Notes under the pieces: generated by a model
Told to the model about the DNA's origin: nothing
The model's input: only the letters and a program-made list of their open reading frames with translations
Databases searched by the model: none
Origin: Roridomyces roridus
Lineage: Eukaryota; Basidiomycota; Agaricomycetes; Agaricales; Mycenaceae
NCBI GenBank assembly: GCA_029378245.1
Contig: JARKIF010000012.1
Span: forward strand, 1,612,001-1,676,000
Reading direction: 5' to 3'
Length of the DNA stretch: 64,000 nt
Program-made: the position numbers and the translations under genes
In this document: piece by piece, positions 45,523 through 56,353 of the stretch
Numbering within the stretch: the stretch's first letter is position 1
Layout of the letters: the number at the start of each line of letters is the position of its first letter

Positions 45523-45534
45523 GTGAGACTGTGC

Positions 45535-45990
45535 CTACCTTCCTGGAGATCTGGGGGCTCCTCGGTCTGTGAGGCTGCTCATTGTTTGCGCCTTGTCACG
45601 CAGGTGACTGATGTACTTGCCGGTTGACGACATGCGCCAAGTCCAACTTGGCAGGGATGGGAAAACTCGCGGGAACTCCGGCCCGGCACTGCAATTGTCG
45701 GATGCCGCGACAGACGCCGTGACGTATGCCGTGCGGATGCCCCGCGGTAAAATGCCCGGGGTTTGCCCCCTGTGAGTCTTACTAAGTCCTAGATACTGAT
45801 CCAACAGCTCAGCTGCTGCTTCGTCATCGTCCACTACCTGTCTCGAGGCACACAGATACGCTTGTGTGATATCCTCTTCAGTAGCAACTTTGTCCTTGGG
45901 TTTTGCATACCCCGTACATATCAGTTGTCCACGCTCATCGTAATCCCAAGAAGTCATGAGTTCTCCCCCATCCTCGAGTTCCTCGAACAA
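45535..45990 (-). pseudogene. Gypsy polyprotein fragment between protease and reverse transcriptase
   Basis: A 151-codon frame, acidic, with L-D-Q-Y-L-G-L-S-K-T in its middle. It sits in the same frame as the reverse transcriptase piece and is separated from it by a stop and an apparent deletion. Similar spacer regions precede reverse transcriptase in Gypsy elements. Confidence 0.6.
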
Positions 45991-45992
45991 AC

Positions 45993-47216
45993 TTAAAAAT
46001 TTCTTTTAGGCGACTCGCTATCGGCTGATAATACTGGGTGCTCTTTTTCTGCTTTCCCAACTACGCTTTGTTTACCGCGTTCGCTGGTAGGAATGGTCAT
46101 CGTACGTTGCGTCACAGGATCCGTCATGGTTATTGTCTGAGTACCATCCGGTTTGTTTTGAATCACAGCACTGGTAACGATTTCGAAAGGCCTACCCAGG
46201 AGCGCTTTGTAGGGCGCTGTCCTGAGCACATGTATTTGTAGGAACACAGTGATACCTGGGAACGTGAAAGCTACATTTCGTGCTAGCCCCATCGTTCTCT
46301 CAACCTTGCCCGTGGATCCTTGCATCAACACGGTCGCGGAAGTATCCCATGCGAGCCCAAAATGAATGGCCTCTGCCTCAGTTATCAAACATATCTGCGA
46401 GCCACCATCTAGGAGTGTCTCGACAGTCCCGATGCCATTAATCAACGGATACAGACTTCGCAACGCTGCGGAAGACGTGCCAAAGTAGATATCCTTTCCT
46501 GATTTCCCTGAGCCTAAGCTATCGTGATACTGTACAAAAGCATCCTCAATTACGATGGACCCTTCTGGTACAGCCCCACTTGCTTCCGTGGTTACGAATA
46601 CATACTGATTGAATGGTAAATCGTCAATGTGCACCGCCCCTTCCGGAACCTGATCTCCTGACTCAACCTGGACCTCCGCGGACAACTCCTCGGACTGGGT
46701 CTCGGACCCTGTCTCGCTCTGAGATTCCTCGGTGTCTAACTCGCTCTCCACCACCACCTCTCCAGTTTCCTTGTCTACCACTCTTACTACAAAGTTGGAC
46801 GACTCAGAGCCTTGGAGGGCTTGGAAGATAGGTCGCCGACGTTTGGCCGTGACCTTATTCATTTCCTTCTGCAGAGGGTTGCTGGCTGCCATTAGATGCC
46901 GGATCGTCACTGGAATTTCCATATCTAAGATCCTTTTCTTCAATGCTTTGACCGCTGCTCCATCATCAACTTCCGAGGCTACCTTGTACGCTCGCTCCGT
47001 GTCATTGGAGGTCGCCTTTGGTATCTCAGTCTTCTGTGGATTCGGTTTTTGCGGAAGGGCTGGTTCTCTCTTGGCATCCACTACCGGTGGTACATTCCGA
47101 TAGGGCAACTCTTCTGCTCTGGTACCTGTCGGTGGAGGATCATCCTCATCCTCTACCTCTTCAACTGTGGGCTTCGGATCTCTCTTCCGTGGAGGCACCA
47201 CTACTGCATCCATCAC
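45993..47216 (-). CDS. Gypsy protease-region ORF of the decayed element
   Basis: 407 codons. The first half is charged and low in complexity (E-S-E-L-D-T-E-E-S-Q-S-E-T). The second half shows a retropepsin-like region: V-E-T-L-L-D-G-G-S-Q-I-C-L-I, in which D-G-G-S replaces the usual D-T/S-G-S, and later A-L-L-G-R-P-F. It is read in a different frame from gag and is separated from it by 121 bases. Substitution in the active site and the neighbouring stops suggest loss of activity, though some fungal lineages use D-G/S-G variants. Confidence 0.7.
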   Translation of the reverse strand: MMDAVVVPPRKRDPKPTVEEVEDEDDPPPTGTRAEELPYRNVPPVVDAKREPALPQKPNPQKTEIPKATSNDTERAYKVASEVDDGAAVKALKKRILDMEIPVTIRHLMAASNPLQKEMNKVTAKRRRPIFQALQGSESSNFVVRVVDKETGEVVVESELDTEESQSETGSETQSEELSAEVQVESGDQVPEGAVHIDDLPFNQYVFVTTEASGAVPEGSIVIEDAFVQYHDSLGSGKSGKDIYFGTSSAALRSLYPLINGIGTVETLLDGGSQICLITEAEAIHFGLAWDTSATVLMQGSTGKVERTMGLARNVAFTFPGITVFLQIHVLRTAPYKALLGRPFEIVTSAVIQNKPDGTQTITMTDPVTQRTMTIPTSERGKQSVVGKAEKEHPVLSADSESPKRNF

Positions 47217-47337
47217 TATCTTTTTAGGTTTTCTATTTTCTCAATCTTCTTCTTTGCCGGCGTCTTTTTCGGTTTCTGGGCGTCCTCGAGAACGTCGCGT
47301 CTACCCGGAGGGCCACGCGGCAGATCCTTCCTCGGAC

Positions 47338-49050
47338 TTACCGAAAACCCTGACCATTAGTTTGCCCCGCTGCGGCCCTGGTTTGCAAGTTCTGCGACGC
47401 TTCTGGTACTGGCTCTTCCTCACCAGCTCCGGTATCCTTCAACGATCCATGTCGAATCTCGTACAACTGGATCATCTGACGCAACTGCAGAGCTTCGACT
47501 TGCAAGGTAAGGATTTCATCCCCACGCGAATCATAGTCCGGCTCCTCTTCTGTGATGTATGCTTGCTTCAGAGGTTCCTGGGGCATCTTCCCCCCATTCC
47601 GACTCATGTAGAATTCCTCGACCTTCTGGGCTTTGGATTTGTTCCTTGGCTCTGGCGGAATGCTATGACCGTTGTACTGGAATATCTTCCTGTCCTGGAC
47701 TCTAATTATCCCCAATAGTAAGTGCTTGCGTTTAATCTCGCAGTCTTCTTGGTAATGTGGTCCAAGACAATAGAAACACCTATCGTCCCTGGCGGCCCCG
47801 TAAGATTGTCCACCATAATTGCCTTGTGACTGCCTCTGTTGCTGCTGAGGCGGTCCCCAGTTTTGCCTGGGTGGGGGCTGCTGCGGGGTGCTCTGCTGTA
47901 AAGCCGAGGCAATTCCCTTGAGTAGCTCTGCGGTCTCCACATGGCGCTTATGCTCTTCGACATTCTGTTTGTCGGCAGCTTCTGCCATGACTTTTTCCAA
48001 CTCGTGGAATTTTTCAAACATCTCGGTGCGCAGACTTCCATCCGCACCCTGAGTCGCCGATCCTGCTCCTTCTTCCGCGGGGTCATAGAGTCCCCCTAGG
48101 AATTGGTTCTGGGTGCGTTTGTCCTTTTCTTTCTCCTGACGCGACGGTCTAAAGCCACTGCTAATGCCATAGAACGTGGTCGACTCTTCCTCGGTCAAGT
48201 CCTGACCGATTTTCAATACATCCGTCCAGAGGTATCTGTCCTCCGCGGGTCTGTCCAACTCTAGAGGCAACGGTGGCGGAGTTCCTTGCACTTTTGCTCG
48301 TTCCACCAAAATCGCATGCCCTTCTAGAGCCGCTTTGATACTGGGTAGTTGGTCCATGGGCATGTTCCTTAGCCTGGCCTTCAGCGCTTGCTCGAAGTCC
48401 GCACTCAGACACGGTAGAATCTTGGACACCAACTCACGATTGGATACTACATTCCCTAGTTTGGTTGCTTGCCCACGGAAGCTCCTGAAGAACGACATAT
48501 ATTCGGTCACTTCTCCCAAGTGGAGTTTATCCGCTGCTTGCTTCCTTACTACTTTGTCTAGTAGCATGACGGATCCCTTTTCAGCCTTCTTGGCTTTGGG
48601 ATAATTCATGTACAACTCCTTCACGAACTCTTCGTAGGTGCCATCCTTGTATCTTTCCAAGTTGACCCATTCTCGCTGAAGTTCTGGGGCTGCATACCGG
48701 ATCGCCACCCATTTCTTTTCATCATCTGTCTTTGCATTATACGCCGTGCAAAGCTCCTCGACATTGTCCAAATACCACCCCAACATATGGGGTTCATCTG
48801 CTTTGAAATGCAATGCTCTGCCACCAAAAGGCGACAGAAATTTTGTTTTATCCATTGACATGGTTGTTTGTCTGTTTACTGGATTAAACGGAGTTTGAGT
48901 TTGAAGCTGCGGGTTCGAATTCGTGACAAGCTCGATTGCACTGTTTGAAAGACTTCTCGTTCTTTCAGCGACTTTCTTTTGTTGATCCGCGGCATTGGCT
49001 GATACTCGTTCTTGGACTCGGGTTGAAGCGGCTGCTCTTCCTCTGACCAC
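47338..49050 (-). CDS. Gag of the decayed Gypsy element
   Basis: 570 codons without a break. An N-terminal basic region leads to M-S-M-D-K-T-K-F-L-S-P-F-G-G-R, then a helical capsid-like part (W-Y-L-D-N-V-E-E-L-C, W-V-N-L-E-R-Y-K-D-G-T-Y-E-E-F), a Gln/Pro-rich linker, and a zinc knuckle variant C-F-Y-C-L-G-P-H-Y-Q-E-D-C (C-X2-C-X3-H-X4-C, one residue shorter than usual before His). It is the best-preserved part of this element. Confidence 0.85.
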   Translation of the reverse strand: MVRGRAAASTRVQERVSANAADQQKKVAERTRSLSNSAIELVTNSNPQLQTQTPFNPVNRQTTMSMDKTKFLSPFGGRALHFKADEPHMLGWYLDNVEELCTAYNAKTDDEKKWVAIRYAAPELQREWVNLERYKDGTYEEFVKELYMNYPKAKKAEKGSVMLLDKVVRKQAADKLHLGEVTEYMSFFRSFRGQATKLGNVVSNRELVSKILPCLSADFEQALKARLRNMPMDQLPSIKAALEGHAILVERAKVQGTPPPLPLELDRPAEDRYLWTDVLKIGQDLTEEESTTFYGISSGFRPSRQEKEKDKRTQNQFLGGLYDPAEEGAGSATQGADGSLRTEMFEKFHELEKVMAEAADKQNVEEHKRHVETAELLKGIASALQQSTPQQPPPRQNWGPPQQQQRQSQGNYGGQSYGAARDDRCFYCLGPHYQEDCEIKRKHLLLGIIRVQDRKIFQYNGHSIPPEPRNKSKAQKVEEFYMSRNGGKMPQEPLKQAYITEEEPDYDSRGDEILTLQVEALQLRQMIQLYEIRHGSLKDTGAGEEEPVPEASQNLQTRAAAGQTNGQGFR

Positions 49051-49356
49051 GGGTGTAGCGTTTCGCTGCGAAGGGGTTCCTCTAGCTGAGCCTGCGGCTG
49101 CTGCTTGAGAGTTTTTGGTAGTCCTAGTGATCTTGTTCTGGGACTGGGTTGCAGATGCCTCGGGTACAAGGCTTTTCTGCGCGGCGGACTGTTTCTGAGA
49201 GGGTACTCCGAAAGACAGTTTGCCTAAGGTATGCTCGAAATGATTTGCTTTGTTAAACCGGCTTCGGTTTTCTTCTCGGATCTAAACAAGTAGACTTGTT
49301 GGAATCTCAAGATTCGACTTTGTTAAGCTTCTTCGATGCGAAATATCAAAATTGAC

Positions 49357-49377
49357 CCCCTCGCGGTGGGCTCCAGA
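49357..49377 (-). other. Primer binding site of the decayed element
   Basis: On the minus strand the sequence directly after the LTR reads TCTGGAGCCCACCGCGAGGG, differing by one base from the same stretch of the intact element (4839-4858 region). Both elements therefore seem to use the same tRNA primer. Confidence 0.65.
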
Positions 49378-50944
49378 TGATACGCAGCGTCACGCGCACT
49401 AGTGTATAGTAGATAGCTCGAGTAGGTAATGTCCTAGAAGCAGACCGCGAAGCGATACAACTCCACAACACACTAACCACACAACACACACAGCACACAC
49501 ACAATTCCTTGACTAGCACGCTGACACCTAACGGTTGAGTTCGGGGTCGTCTGAAGTATACAGATAAGACTGATACTCCGCGGTTTGGTTCTCGGAAGCT
49601 TGTAGGTTGATTCTCGAGGTTTCACACCAAGTTCAATGTCTTTGAACTAAGAGGAATATCTTGACTGGTTTGTAGACCGCTCACAACAAACACAAGGTTA
49701 CGATGTTAAAAGGTTTTATATTTTATTGACCGAAACACACAATATCCAAACACCAATACAACTTCGATACAACACGAAGAGGAACTATAGCACAGAGGGC
49801 AACCCACTACCCCTTAAGTATGTTACTATAGCTGACCCAAGTTGAACCAGAGCTCGGGTGCCTTTGATATTGTGTCTAAGCTAAGAGAAATGATACAACA
49901 AATCTCCGCGGAAGTCACAAGACTGCACTATAACCACAGATCAAGCTTCGACCCAATGTCTAGGCAAGAAGGCGTACAATGCAATGCTGCAAGGGCGGGA
50001 TCTACAGGCCTTATATACTACTCCCTACTGATCTGATGATATAACTACTATTACGCGCCTGCCATCCCTATTTCCGTACTTTCCCTATAACCCTAGGTGT
50101 CCTGTCACCTATATTACATCCCCTCGAACCGCTTCGCGTGGTCCTGCTGCTTATGTTGCTGCTTGGCCCGTCTGATCGGTGGTCATGCCGTCTTGGCATT
50201 TGAGCCGATTGGCCTGGTAATTTGATTCCGTCGTTTCATTACACTCTCTTGCTGAGCCAGCTCTTATTATGACTATAGCCCTCGACCCAGGTCCATAAGT
50301 AAACTCGGTCCGCCATCTTCGTCATTCAAGGCTTATGCCTGGCATATTCTGTCAGACGTGATCATCGCTCTGATCATCTGCCGCGACTCCGCCGCTTTCC
50401 ATGATCATGATCGTACTCGGATCAGTTCTCGATCATACTAGTGTCCCTGCGCGAGTTCGACTCGCCCACTTGTCATCTCTTTTCTGGGTGTCTCTTCAAT
50501 ACCGGAACGAATGGTAGTATTTCCTCCAACTCGCCTACACGAGCCACCCTGTTTGTATACCTATATATAGACTTCTACCGGTCCGCGAGGTACTCTGCGA
50601 ACCTTGTCATAATAGTACTGCGCGTCCGCGCAACCTTCGTCTTTGCTCTGTAGCTAGTCTAGCTCATTTCTGAATACACCTGGGCTTGGTATATCTCCTT
50701 GGGTATGGTATCTCCTCAAGTAGTAGTCCCCGCGAACCGCCTATTGGAGTCACTACAACCGACCACTTGAACGAATAGCCAAGCGTAGTGTACTGACGAC
50801 TTGTACTTGTCTCATTAATACACGAATAGTGACACGGAGCTCAGTCCTATCCCTTATTGTATATCACCTGACAGAGGCATTGGTGTGCGCACCAAAACAG
50901 CTAAATAGCCAGATTTCACGTGTGCGAAATACGCAGTCGTATCA
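49378..50944 (-). repeat. 5' LTR of the decayed element
   Basis: 1,567 bp, bounded by TGATACG and CGTATCA inverted ends. The inner end adjoins the primer site. No second copy is in the window. Confidence 0.7.
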
Positions 50945-50956
50945 GCGGTTTTCAAT

Positions 50957-52183
50957 ATTTACAGCTCTTTGCGGAACATAAGGCGCGGCTCGATTTTTGT
51001 CAAAATTGTTGAGATTTTGATCACTTTCACTAATTACGCTGTCGTGAGCTCAATTCTTGTCCGATTGTCTTCGGACATGGACCATTCGATTCCCACGGCT
51101 GTTTTACAGTGCTTAGGCTACTCAAATGAATTGTTCTGTGTGCGTCGTGAGCCAAGAAAGACCCAGATATCATTTTCAACTATCCACGTCCCAACTGACC
51201 ATCAGGGGATTATGGGATTCCAATACCTCGTAAGGGTATTCTGTATGGTATTTTACAGTGCACTGGGTACTTAATTTGGTTCTGTATCAATCCTGATACA
51301 CAGGGTATGCCAAGAAATATAGCCAGCATCACTCAGATGCATTTTACCTCACAGACAGTAACTGTTCTGAAACGAAACATTCGGTACACTCCATGAGTAC
51401 CACTTACTACTATCCCGGGCCATCCGAGGGTCTGATTTCCTCCGGATACTGTCCAGAGTGCAGCACATTGACAAAAACATTGTTGGATGTGATTCAGTAC
51501 AAGGGAAAATAAAATAGATGATCTTCATAGTGCTATGCACTGTAAATCAGCCGTGGGGATCGATCGGTTCATGTCCGAAGACAATCGGATAAGAACTGAG
51601 TTCAGAACAGTATAATCAGTCCAAAAGATCCAACTTTGACAGTGATGTTACGTCAACTACAAGTAACGGCGTCGGGCAACATTCTGCTCGCTGCCCAAGG
51701 CGTATATGCCCTTCGGATGGGGCGGAATGGTAGGTTGAGGTGTTCATTCATTGCACTGCATGCACTATTTGAGAAAAATTGCCCACCATGAGCTGAGATC
51801 CAGTTGAGCAGTGATGGCTGGAGACCTCAATACACCGGTGTCCCCCTGATGTATCTCACAGCAAATTAGTACCCTGGCGCACTGTAAGAACCCTATCAGA
51901 CTACCCCAGTGAAATACCGGGACCCCAGCAAGCTTTATTCCACTGCTACTGTGTAGATAGTCAAAATTGATTGTTTGCTTCTTTGTGATTGAAATGTAGA
52001 TAAGAACAATTCATCTTAGTAGCCTAAGCACTGTAAAACAACCGTGGGAATCGAATGGTTCATGTCCGAAGACAATCGGACAAGAATTGAGCTCACGACA
52101 GCGTAATTAGTGAAAGTGATCAAAATCTCAACAATTTTGACAAAAATCGAGCCGCGCCTTATGTTCCGCAAAGAGCTGTAAAT
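50957..52183. mobile_element. 1.2-kb terminal-inverted-repeat element
   Basis: The ends are inverted repeats of about 165 bp (50,957-51,123 and 52,018-52,183), nearly identical, starting ATTTACAGCTCTTTGCGG. Part of the terminal repeat recurs inside, near 51,540-51,620, in diverged form, so the element may be a composite of nested copies. No transposase ORF is present: it is non-autonomous. It ends only 30 bp before the ATG of the BTB gene, so it may supply that gene's promoter or 5' leader. Confidence 0.75.
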
Positions 52184-52213
52184 GCCAGACCAAGAAGAGA
52201 TTACTCTCAAAAA

Positions 52214-53224
52214 ATGCCCGCCGCAGCCGACTCCACTAAACCCTTCGCCTCACCGTATGGTACAGGCACGCGTGCAGATATAATACTAGTGACGACCGAC
52301 GGCGTCCAGCTCTACGTTCACCAGCAGTTCGTCTCGATGATGTCCCCTGTCCTTTCGCGCACCTTTTCCGGCGCCGACTCTCTCGATCTCCCGTTGGGTG
52401 ACCAACTCCCTAAATACACCGTGCCGACAAACGCGGCCACCATGGTCGGATTTCTTCGCTACTGCTACCCCACCGGCGTTGTCCCCGTAGCCGACGATGC
52501 GCTCGACGACATACACTCCATACATGCCCTTGCGCTTGACCTGGAGGCTTACAAAGTCATTGACCTCATCAAGACGCTCTTGCAGGAGCGCGTGACGCGC
52601 GATGCTTACAGGGTGTTCGCGCTGTCATGCCTGTTATTACTCCCCGATATTGCCAAGGCCGCCGCACGGCAGACGCTCCATCATCTCTTCTTATACAACC
52701 ACCGCGATTACGCTTCGGTAGCCGAATTCGCGGTGTTGCCAGCGTCCAACCTCATCGCCCTCAGCGCTTATCGAGCGAAATGTGTCCAGGCCATCACTAG
52801 ATGCCTCGGAGTGCATCGCTCGGCGGAGGTCGGGGACCCCGGCGACAGAGAACGCGTCGACGGACTGCCTTGGTGGTCCGATGCCTACGGCCCACACTCT
52901 GATTCCTGTGGTACTCGATTGGTCTCCCACCCGGACCCGACCGCACCGGAATGCTACAAGCCCACGCCGTGGTTTTCGAAGCTTCTTGACCATGCCCAGG
53001 CGTCCGCGAGCGTAACCCCGACGACCGACGCCGTTGCCGCTGCCTTGTGCGATTACACATATATTTGGGGCGATGTGATCCAATGTGAAGTCTGTTCCAA
53101 ACAAGCCGGCTCTCCCCTCCGTGCGCTGGCCGACTCTTTGTGTAAAGACGTGGAGAAACAGATTGACATGGTTACACGCGAACATGTTTTCTTGGACTAC
53201 ACGCGCAGCAAAAGCACGGTTTAG
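52214..53224 (+). CDS. BTB/POZ domain protein
   Basis: 336 residues in one uninterrupted exon. The BTB fold is near the N-terminus: A-D-I-I-L-V-T-T-D-G-V-Q-L-Y-V-H-Q-Q-F-V, then M-S-P-V-L-S-R-T-F-S, and L-P-K-Y-T-V-P-T-N-A-A-T-M-V-G-F-L-R-Y-C-Y-P, the expected helix after the strands. This arrangement is common in expanded basidiomycete BTB families. The C-terminal half is unassigned and has an acidic and Cys-containing end (C-E-V-C-S-K). BTB proteins dimerise or recruit Cul3 ligases; the role here is unknown. A transposon end lies immediately upstream. Confidence 0.82.
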   Translation: MPAAADSTKPFASPYGTGTRADIILVTTDGVQLYVHQQFVSMMSPVLSRTFSGADSLDLPLGDQLPKYTVPTNAATMVGFLRYCYPTGVVPVADDALDDIHSIHALALDLEAYKVIDLIKTLLQERVTRDAYRVFALSCLLLLPDIAKAAARQTLHHLFLYNHRDYASVAEFAVLPASNLIALSAYRAKCVQAITRCLGVHRSAEVGDPGDRERVDGLPWWSDAYGPHSDSCGTRLVSHPDPTAPECYKPTPWFSKLLDHAQASASVTPTTDAVAAALCDYTYIWGDVIQCEVCSKQAGSPLRALADSLCKDVEKQIDMVTREHVFLDYTRSKSTV

Positions 53225-54204
53225 CTAGTGTGCGTACCTCTACGAAATGTCTATAGTATAGTCCCCTACAAAATAAATTTCTTGGTAAAAATTGGCTTCA
53301 ATGCACTAGGTTTTCTTCACGAAAGGTTCGGCAACCGCCGCTTGCGGCCTATCCCCCTTCATTTGATGTGATAAGTACTTCTTCCTCGTCTCCCACGGAC
53401 TCCTACGATACCACCGACAATACAAGTTTGTAGTGGTACTTATGTATTGGAAGCAAATTAGAAGAGCAAACCTTCATCTTTCACTCAAAATTCTGAGCAA
53501 AGTGATGCATATTTACGCGAAAAAGTACATGTAGCCTGAATGCTTATGGAGACTCCAACAGACCTCATCCGGGGAAAATTGTGCGGGGAACATTGTCTTC
53601 TTGGGCTGAGGATCCTCATTTGTGGCGACACAGAGGCATTTCCAATGATAAAACCGGTGCGAAGAATCCAGGTGCTGCACAACGGCGTGGTCGACGGGCG
53701 CATTGAGGCCAAGGACCCGAGTCACCCGACCATATTCGCCCATGCGCGAGTGATCATCCGAGTGGTCCGGGCCGATGATCACGACCCGCTCTTCAATGCA
53801 CTGGTCGACACGCATCCCGTTCGTTTTACCTATCCGTGAAGGTTTAAGGCAGCTCCCTGGAAAACTGAAAGCACGCTTGCGCGGAAGCCCGTAGACGTGT
53901 ATTATGCTTTGCGTCGTGTACTCGGAATCCACCAGCACGTGTCCCGTTCGACCCTCATGCTTCTTCTGTGTTGGTGTGACCTGAATCCGCTTGTTCCCCT
54001 TGGCGCTCGCCGTGCCCTCTACGAGGACGTCTAGACACTTGTTAATGAAGCCGGCCTGATACATCCATTTCCCATCGTTCTCTCCACGCAATTCAAACGT
54101 CGACGACAAACTACACATCACAAAGGCATGATACCGGGGTATCAGACACTCTGTGCGTGTGTACTTGGCAGGGCGAGGACAGGACTGAAGACGTGTTAGA
54201 TGTA

Positions 54205-54675
54205 CTGTACCATTTCGACCGTAAGTTCAGTCACAGGTCACAGACCCGCCTGAACTGAACTTATACAATTGGGGTCACAGGTCACCGGGGACCTTGAACT
54301 TTGGGACAAAATAGCCCAAATAGGCATTTTTTTTCGAAAATTTCTGCCGCGGGCCGGAAAACGGCGGTTTTCGCGGCGCCCGCCCCAAAATATAAAATGC
54401 CTACCGCGTGGCTTGAGCTGCCTGAGGTTAAGGCGGTGAGCAATGAGAACTTGGGCACCAAACCGCTAAGCTAGAGTAGAATTGTTGGCAGGATGTGTAG
54501 GCTTGCTCCCGGACCCAGGTGACCAGTTGGTTGGACAATGTGAACCCGGTGAACTTAGGCTGAACTGAAATTGAAAAATAGTGGTCACAGGTGCCGGCTG
54601 GGGATGAACCAACGGGGAGATGAACTTAAGGGGTCACAGGTCACACCCCATGAACTTACGGTCGAAATGGTACAG
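54205..54675. mobile_element. MITE with TA target duplication
   Basis: 471 bp with perfect 25-bp terminal inverted repeats starting CTGTACCATTTCGACCGTAA. It is flanked by TA on both sides (54203-54204 and 54676-54677), which fits the Tc1/mariner superfamily. Inside, GTCACAGGTCAC recurs four times in direct or near-direct form. No ORF. Confidence 0.85.
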
Positions 54676-55149
54676 TATCACTGGGCAAGAGGACGGGCCG
54701 ATTGACACGTACGAGATCGCCTGCGGGTCGTTTCGAGGTTGAGGGCTCCCGGCGGCTGTGCTCGAGCTCCAGCATGGAGGTATCATCTGTTTCGTGCAAG
54801 GGCTAATACCTCGCCAGTAAGATCTCCAAATAAGTGGATAAATAAATGTATATAACTTCTGGGGAAGCAGGAGAAACGACGTCCTGATTGGGATCCGTGC
54901 TGTTCAAGGGGTAAGCCGTTTTAATGAGATTTCGGAACATCAGAATTAACTGGAAATTAACGTACAGTGTCTGCGGCAGGACTCGAAGCGACTTCGTGAT
55001 CGGAATTCGTTTCATTCATGGGCTAATGCAGGGTCCTTAAGGGAGAAAAGTTGTACTGTTTCTAGAAGAGGCTGAGAAGAGTGGTCTGGGTCCCTTTCGG
55101 ATTCAAGCGTGGAATTCTCCTGTTGAATTGTCAGTAAGACGTGTCCAGT

Positions 55150-55763
55150 TAAGGAGAGGCACGAGTATACATTCGCGAATACGAATATTCATCAAAGTTC
55201 AAAAAATGATATTCGCATTCGCCGCGAGTATTGATGGCGAATATTCGTGGATTACTAAGCACTATTCGCGAGTATTCACAAGTATTTACGAATCACAACT
55301 ATTTCCACTCAAGAAGCTTGAATGCTCTCTGGTGGTGAAGAATCCACAAATCCTTGATACATAGTAGCTTTAGAAGGTGTAATCTTATTGAGTTGACTGA
55401 GAACAGGTGATTATTCAGTCATCAATCAGTCTATCAGAGGTCTATGAACAGTGAATCCAAATGTTCACAGGCAATGAGCACACCATTGATTGATTTTGCA
55501 TTGAATCTTGCATAGGAATTGACATATGTTACAGAGTGATTGCCAAGTGCCGGCATGCCGAATGATGCCGTGATCAGCCGATCATCAAATTTCCTATTTA
55601 GGTTTGTTCCGTGAGCTTACGATAGCCTGACGAATATTCGCGAGTAGCAACTTTTCCAGAAACCGATATTCGCATTCGCACGAATAGCACCGCCACCATC
55701 ACTCGCGAATATGAATACTCGTATTCGCGAATGAAATGGCGCGAATATTCGTGCCTCTTCGTA
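55150..55763. mobile_element. hAT-like MITE rich in ATTCGCGAATA palindromes
   Basis: 614 bp between exact 8-bp duplications TGTCCAGT (55142-55149 and 55764-55771). Imperfect terminal repeats read TAAGGAGAGGCACGA and TACGAAGAGGCACGA. The interior carries many ATTCGCGAATA-like palindromes at both ends and an AT-rich middle. An 8-bp duplication is the hAT hallmark. It interrupts an open frame on the minus strand. Confidence 0.85.
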
Positions 55764-56353
55764 TGTCCAGTAGACTGCAGGCTAAAGTCTCGCACCGTCG
55801 ACTCCGGCGCGAGCATTGAGGAGAATTGCTGCGCCATAGTGAAATCGGGGTCGAGCATCGAGTATCGCTCCTGAGGGTGTGCAGAGATGTAGTAATCTGT
55901 GGTATCTAGCCCTGTGTCGAGAGGTTTGTCACACTGCTCAAAGGTGGGTTAGAAGGTATGTAGACTGCAAACCAAACTCACTGTAAGTTCGGGCTCGAGC
56001 ATTGAGAAGATTTGCTCCGACGTATTGATGTCGGGGTTGAGCATTGGGTATGGTTCCTGAGGATGTGCAGATTTCAAGTAACCGGTGGTATCCAATCCCG
56101 TCTGGAGGCGTTGACCATGCTGATCAATGACATCGTTAAATGAAGTAGGAAGAAGAAAGACACATACAGGGAAGGAGGGGAAGCAACAGGCCGGATCGAG
56201 CACGGGGTCAAGCACTGGCTGTTGAGTAAGTTGTCAGTGGATAGATTAGCGACGGGGATAGAAGCATACAGTAGCACTCTCATGTCGTGGGGAGTCTTCG
56301 AGGCTCAGGCACGGATAGTGAATAGCTATGGTGCTGTCTTTGGGTGCGGCCAT

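Larger units (their letters stand above)
44598..50944 (-). mobile_element. Decayed Gypsy element with a single LTR
   Basis: On the minus strand: LTR (49378-50944), primer site, gag, protease and part of reverse transcriptase, then an abrupt end inside RNase H near 44,598. The second LTR is absent. Coding regions carry in-frame stops, an internal deletion at the start of reverse transcriptase and one frameshift near 45,140. It is from a different lineage than the intact element at 3,871. Confidence 0.85.
53513..56353 (-). pseudogene. Unfamiliar repeat-exon gene interrupted by two MITEs
   Basis: Read on the minus strand, an apparent start at about 56,353 gives MAAPKDSTIAIHYPCLSLED. Short exons follow. 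Two of them are duplicates: one holds L-D-T-T-G-Y-L-K-S-A-H-P-Q-E-P-Y-P-M-L-N, the other L-D-T-T-D-Y-Y-I-S-A-H-P-Q-E-R-Y-S-M-L-D. A 614-bp MITE (55,150-55,763) then breaks the coding sequence. On its far side the open frame continues (into T-I-Q-Q-E-N-S-T-L-E-S-E-R-D), followed by further short similar exons near 54,985 and 54,790. A second MITE (54,205-54,675) precedes a last large exon (53,513 to about 54,175). That exon has M-Y-Q-A-G-F-I-N-K-C and R-V-V-I-I-G-P-D-H, and no family I can name. With the MITEs present stops enter the frame, so the gene is broken or yields a shortened product. Confidence 0.5.
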
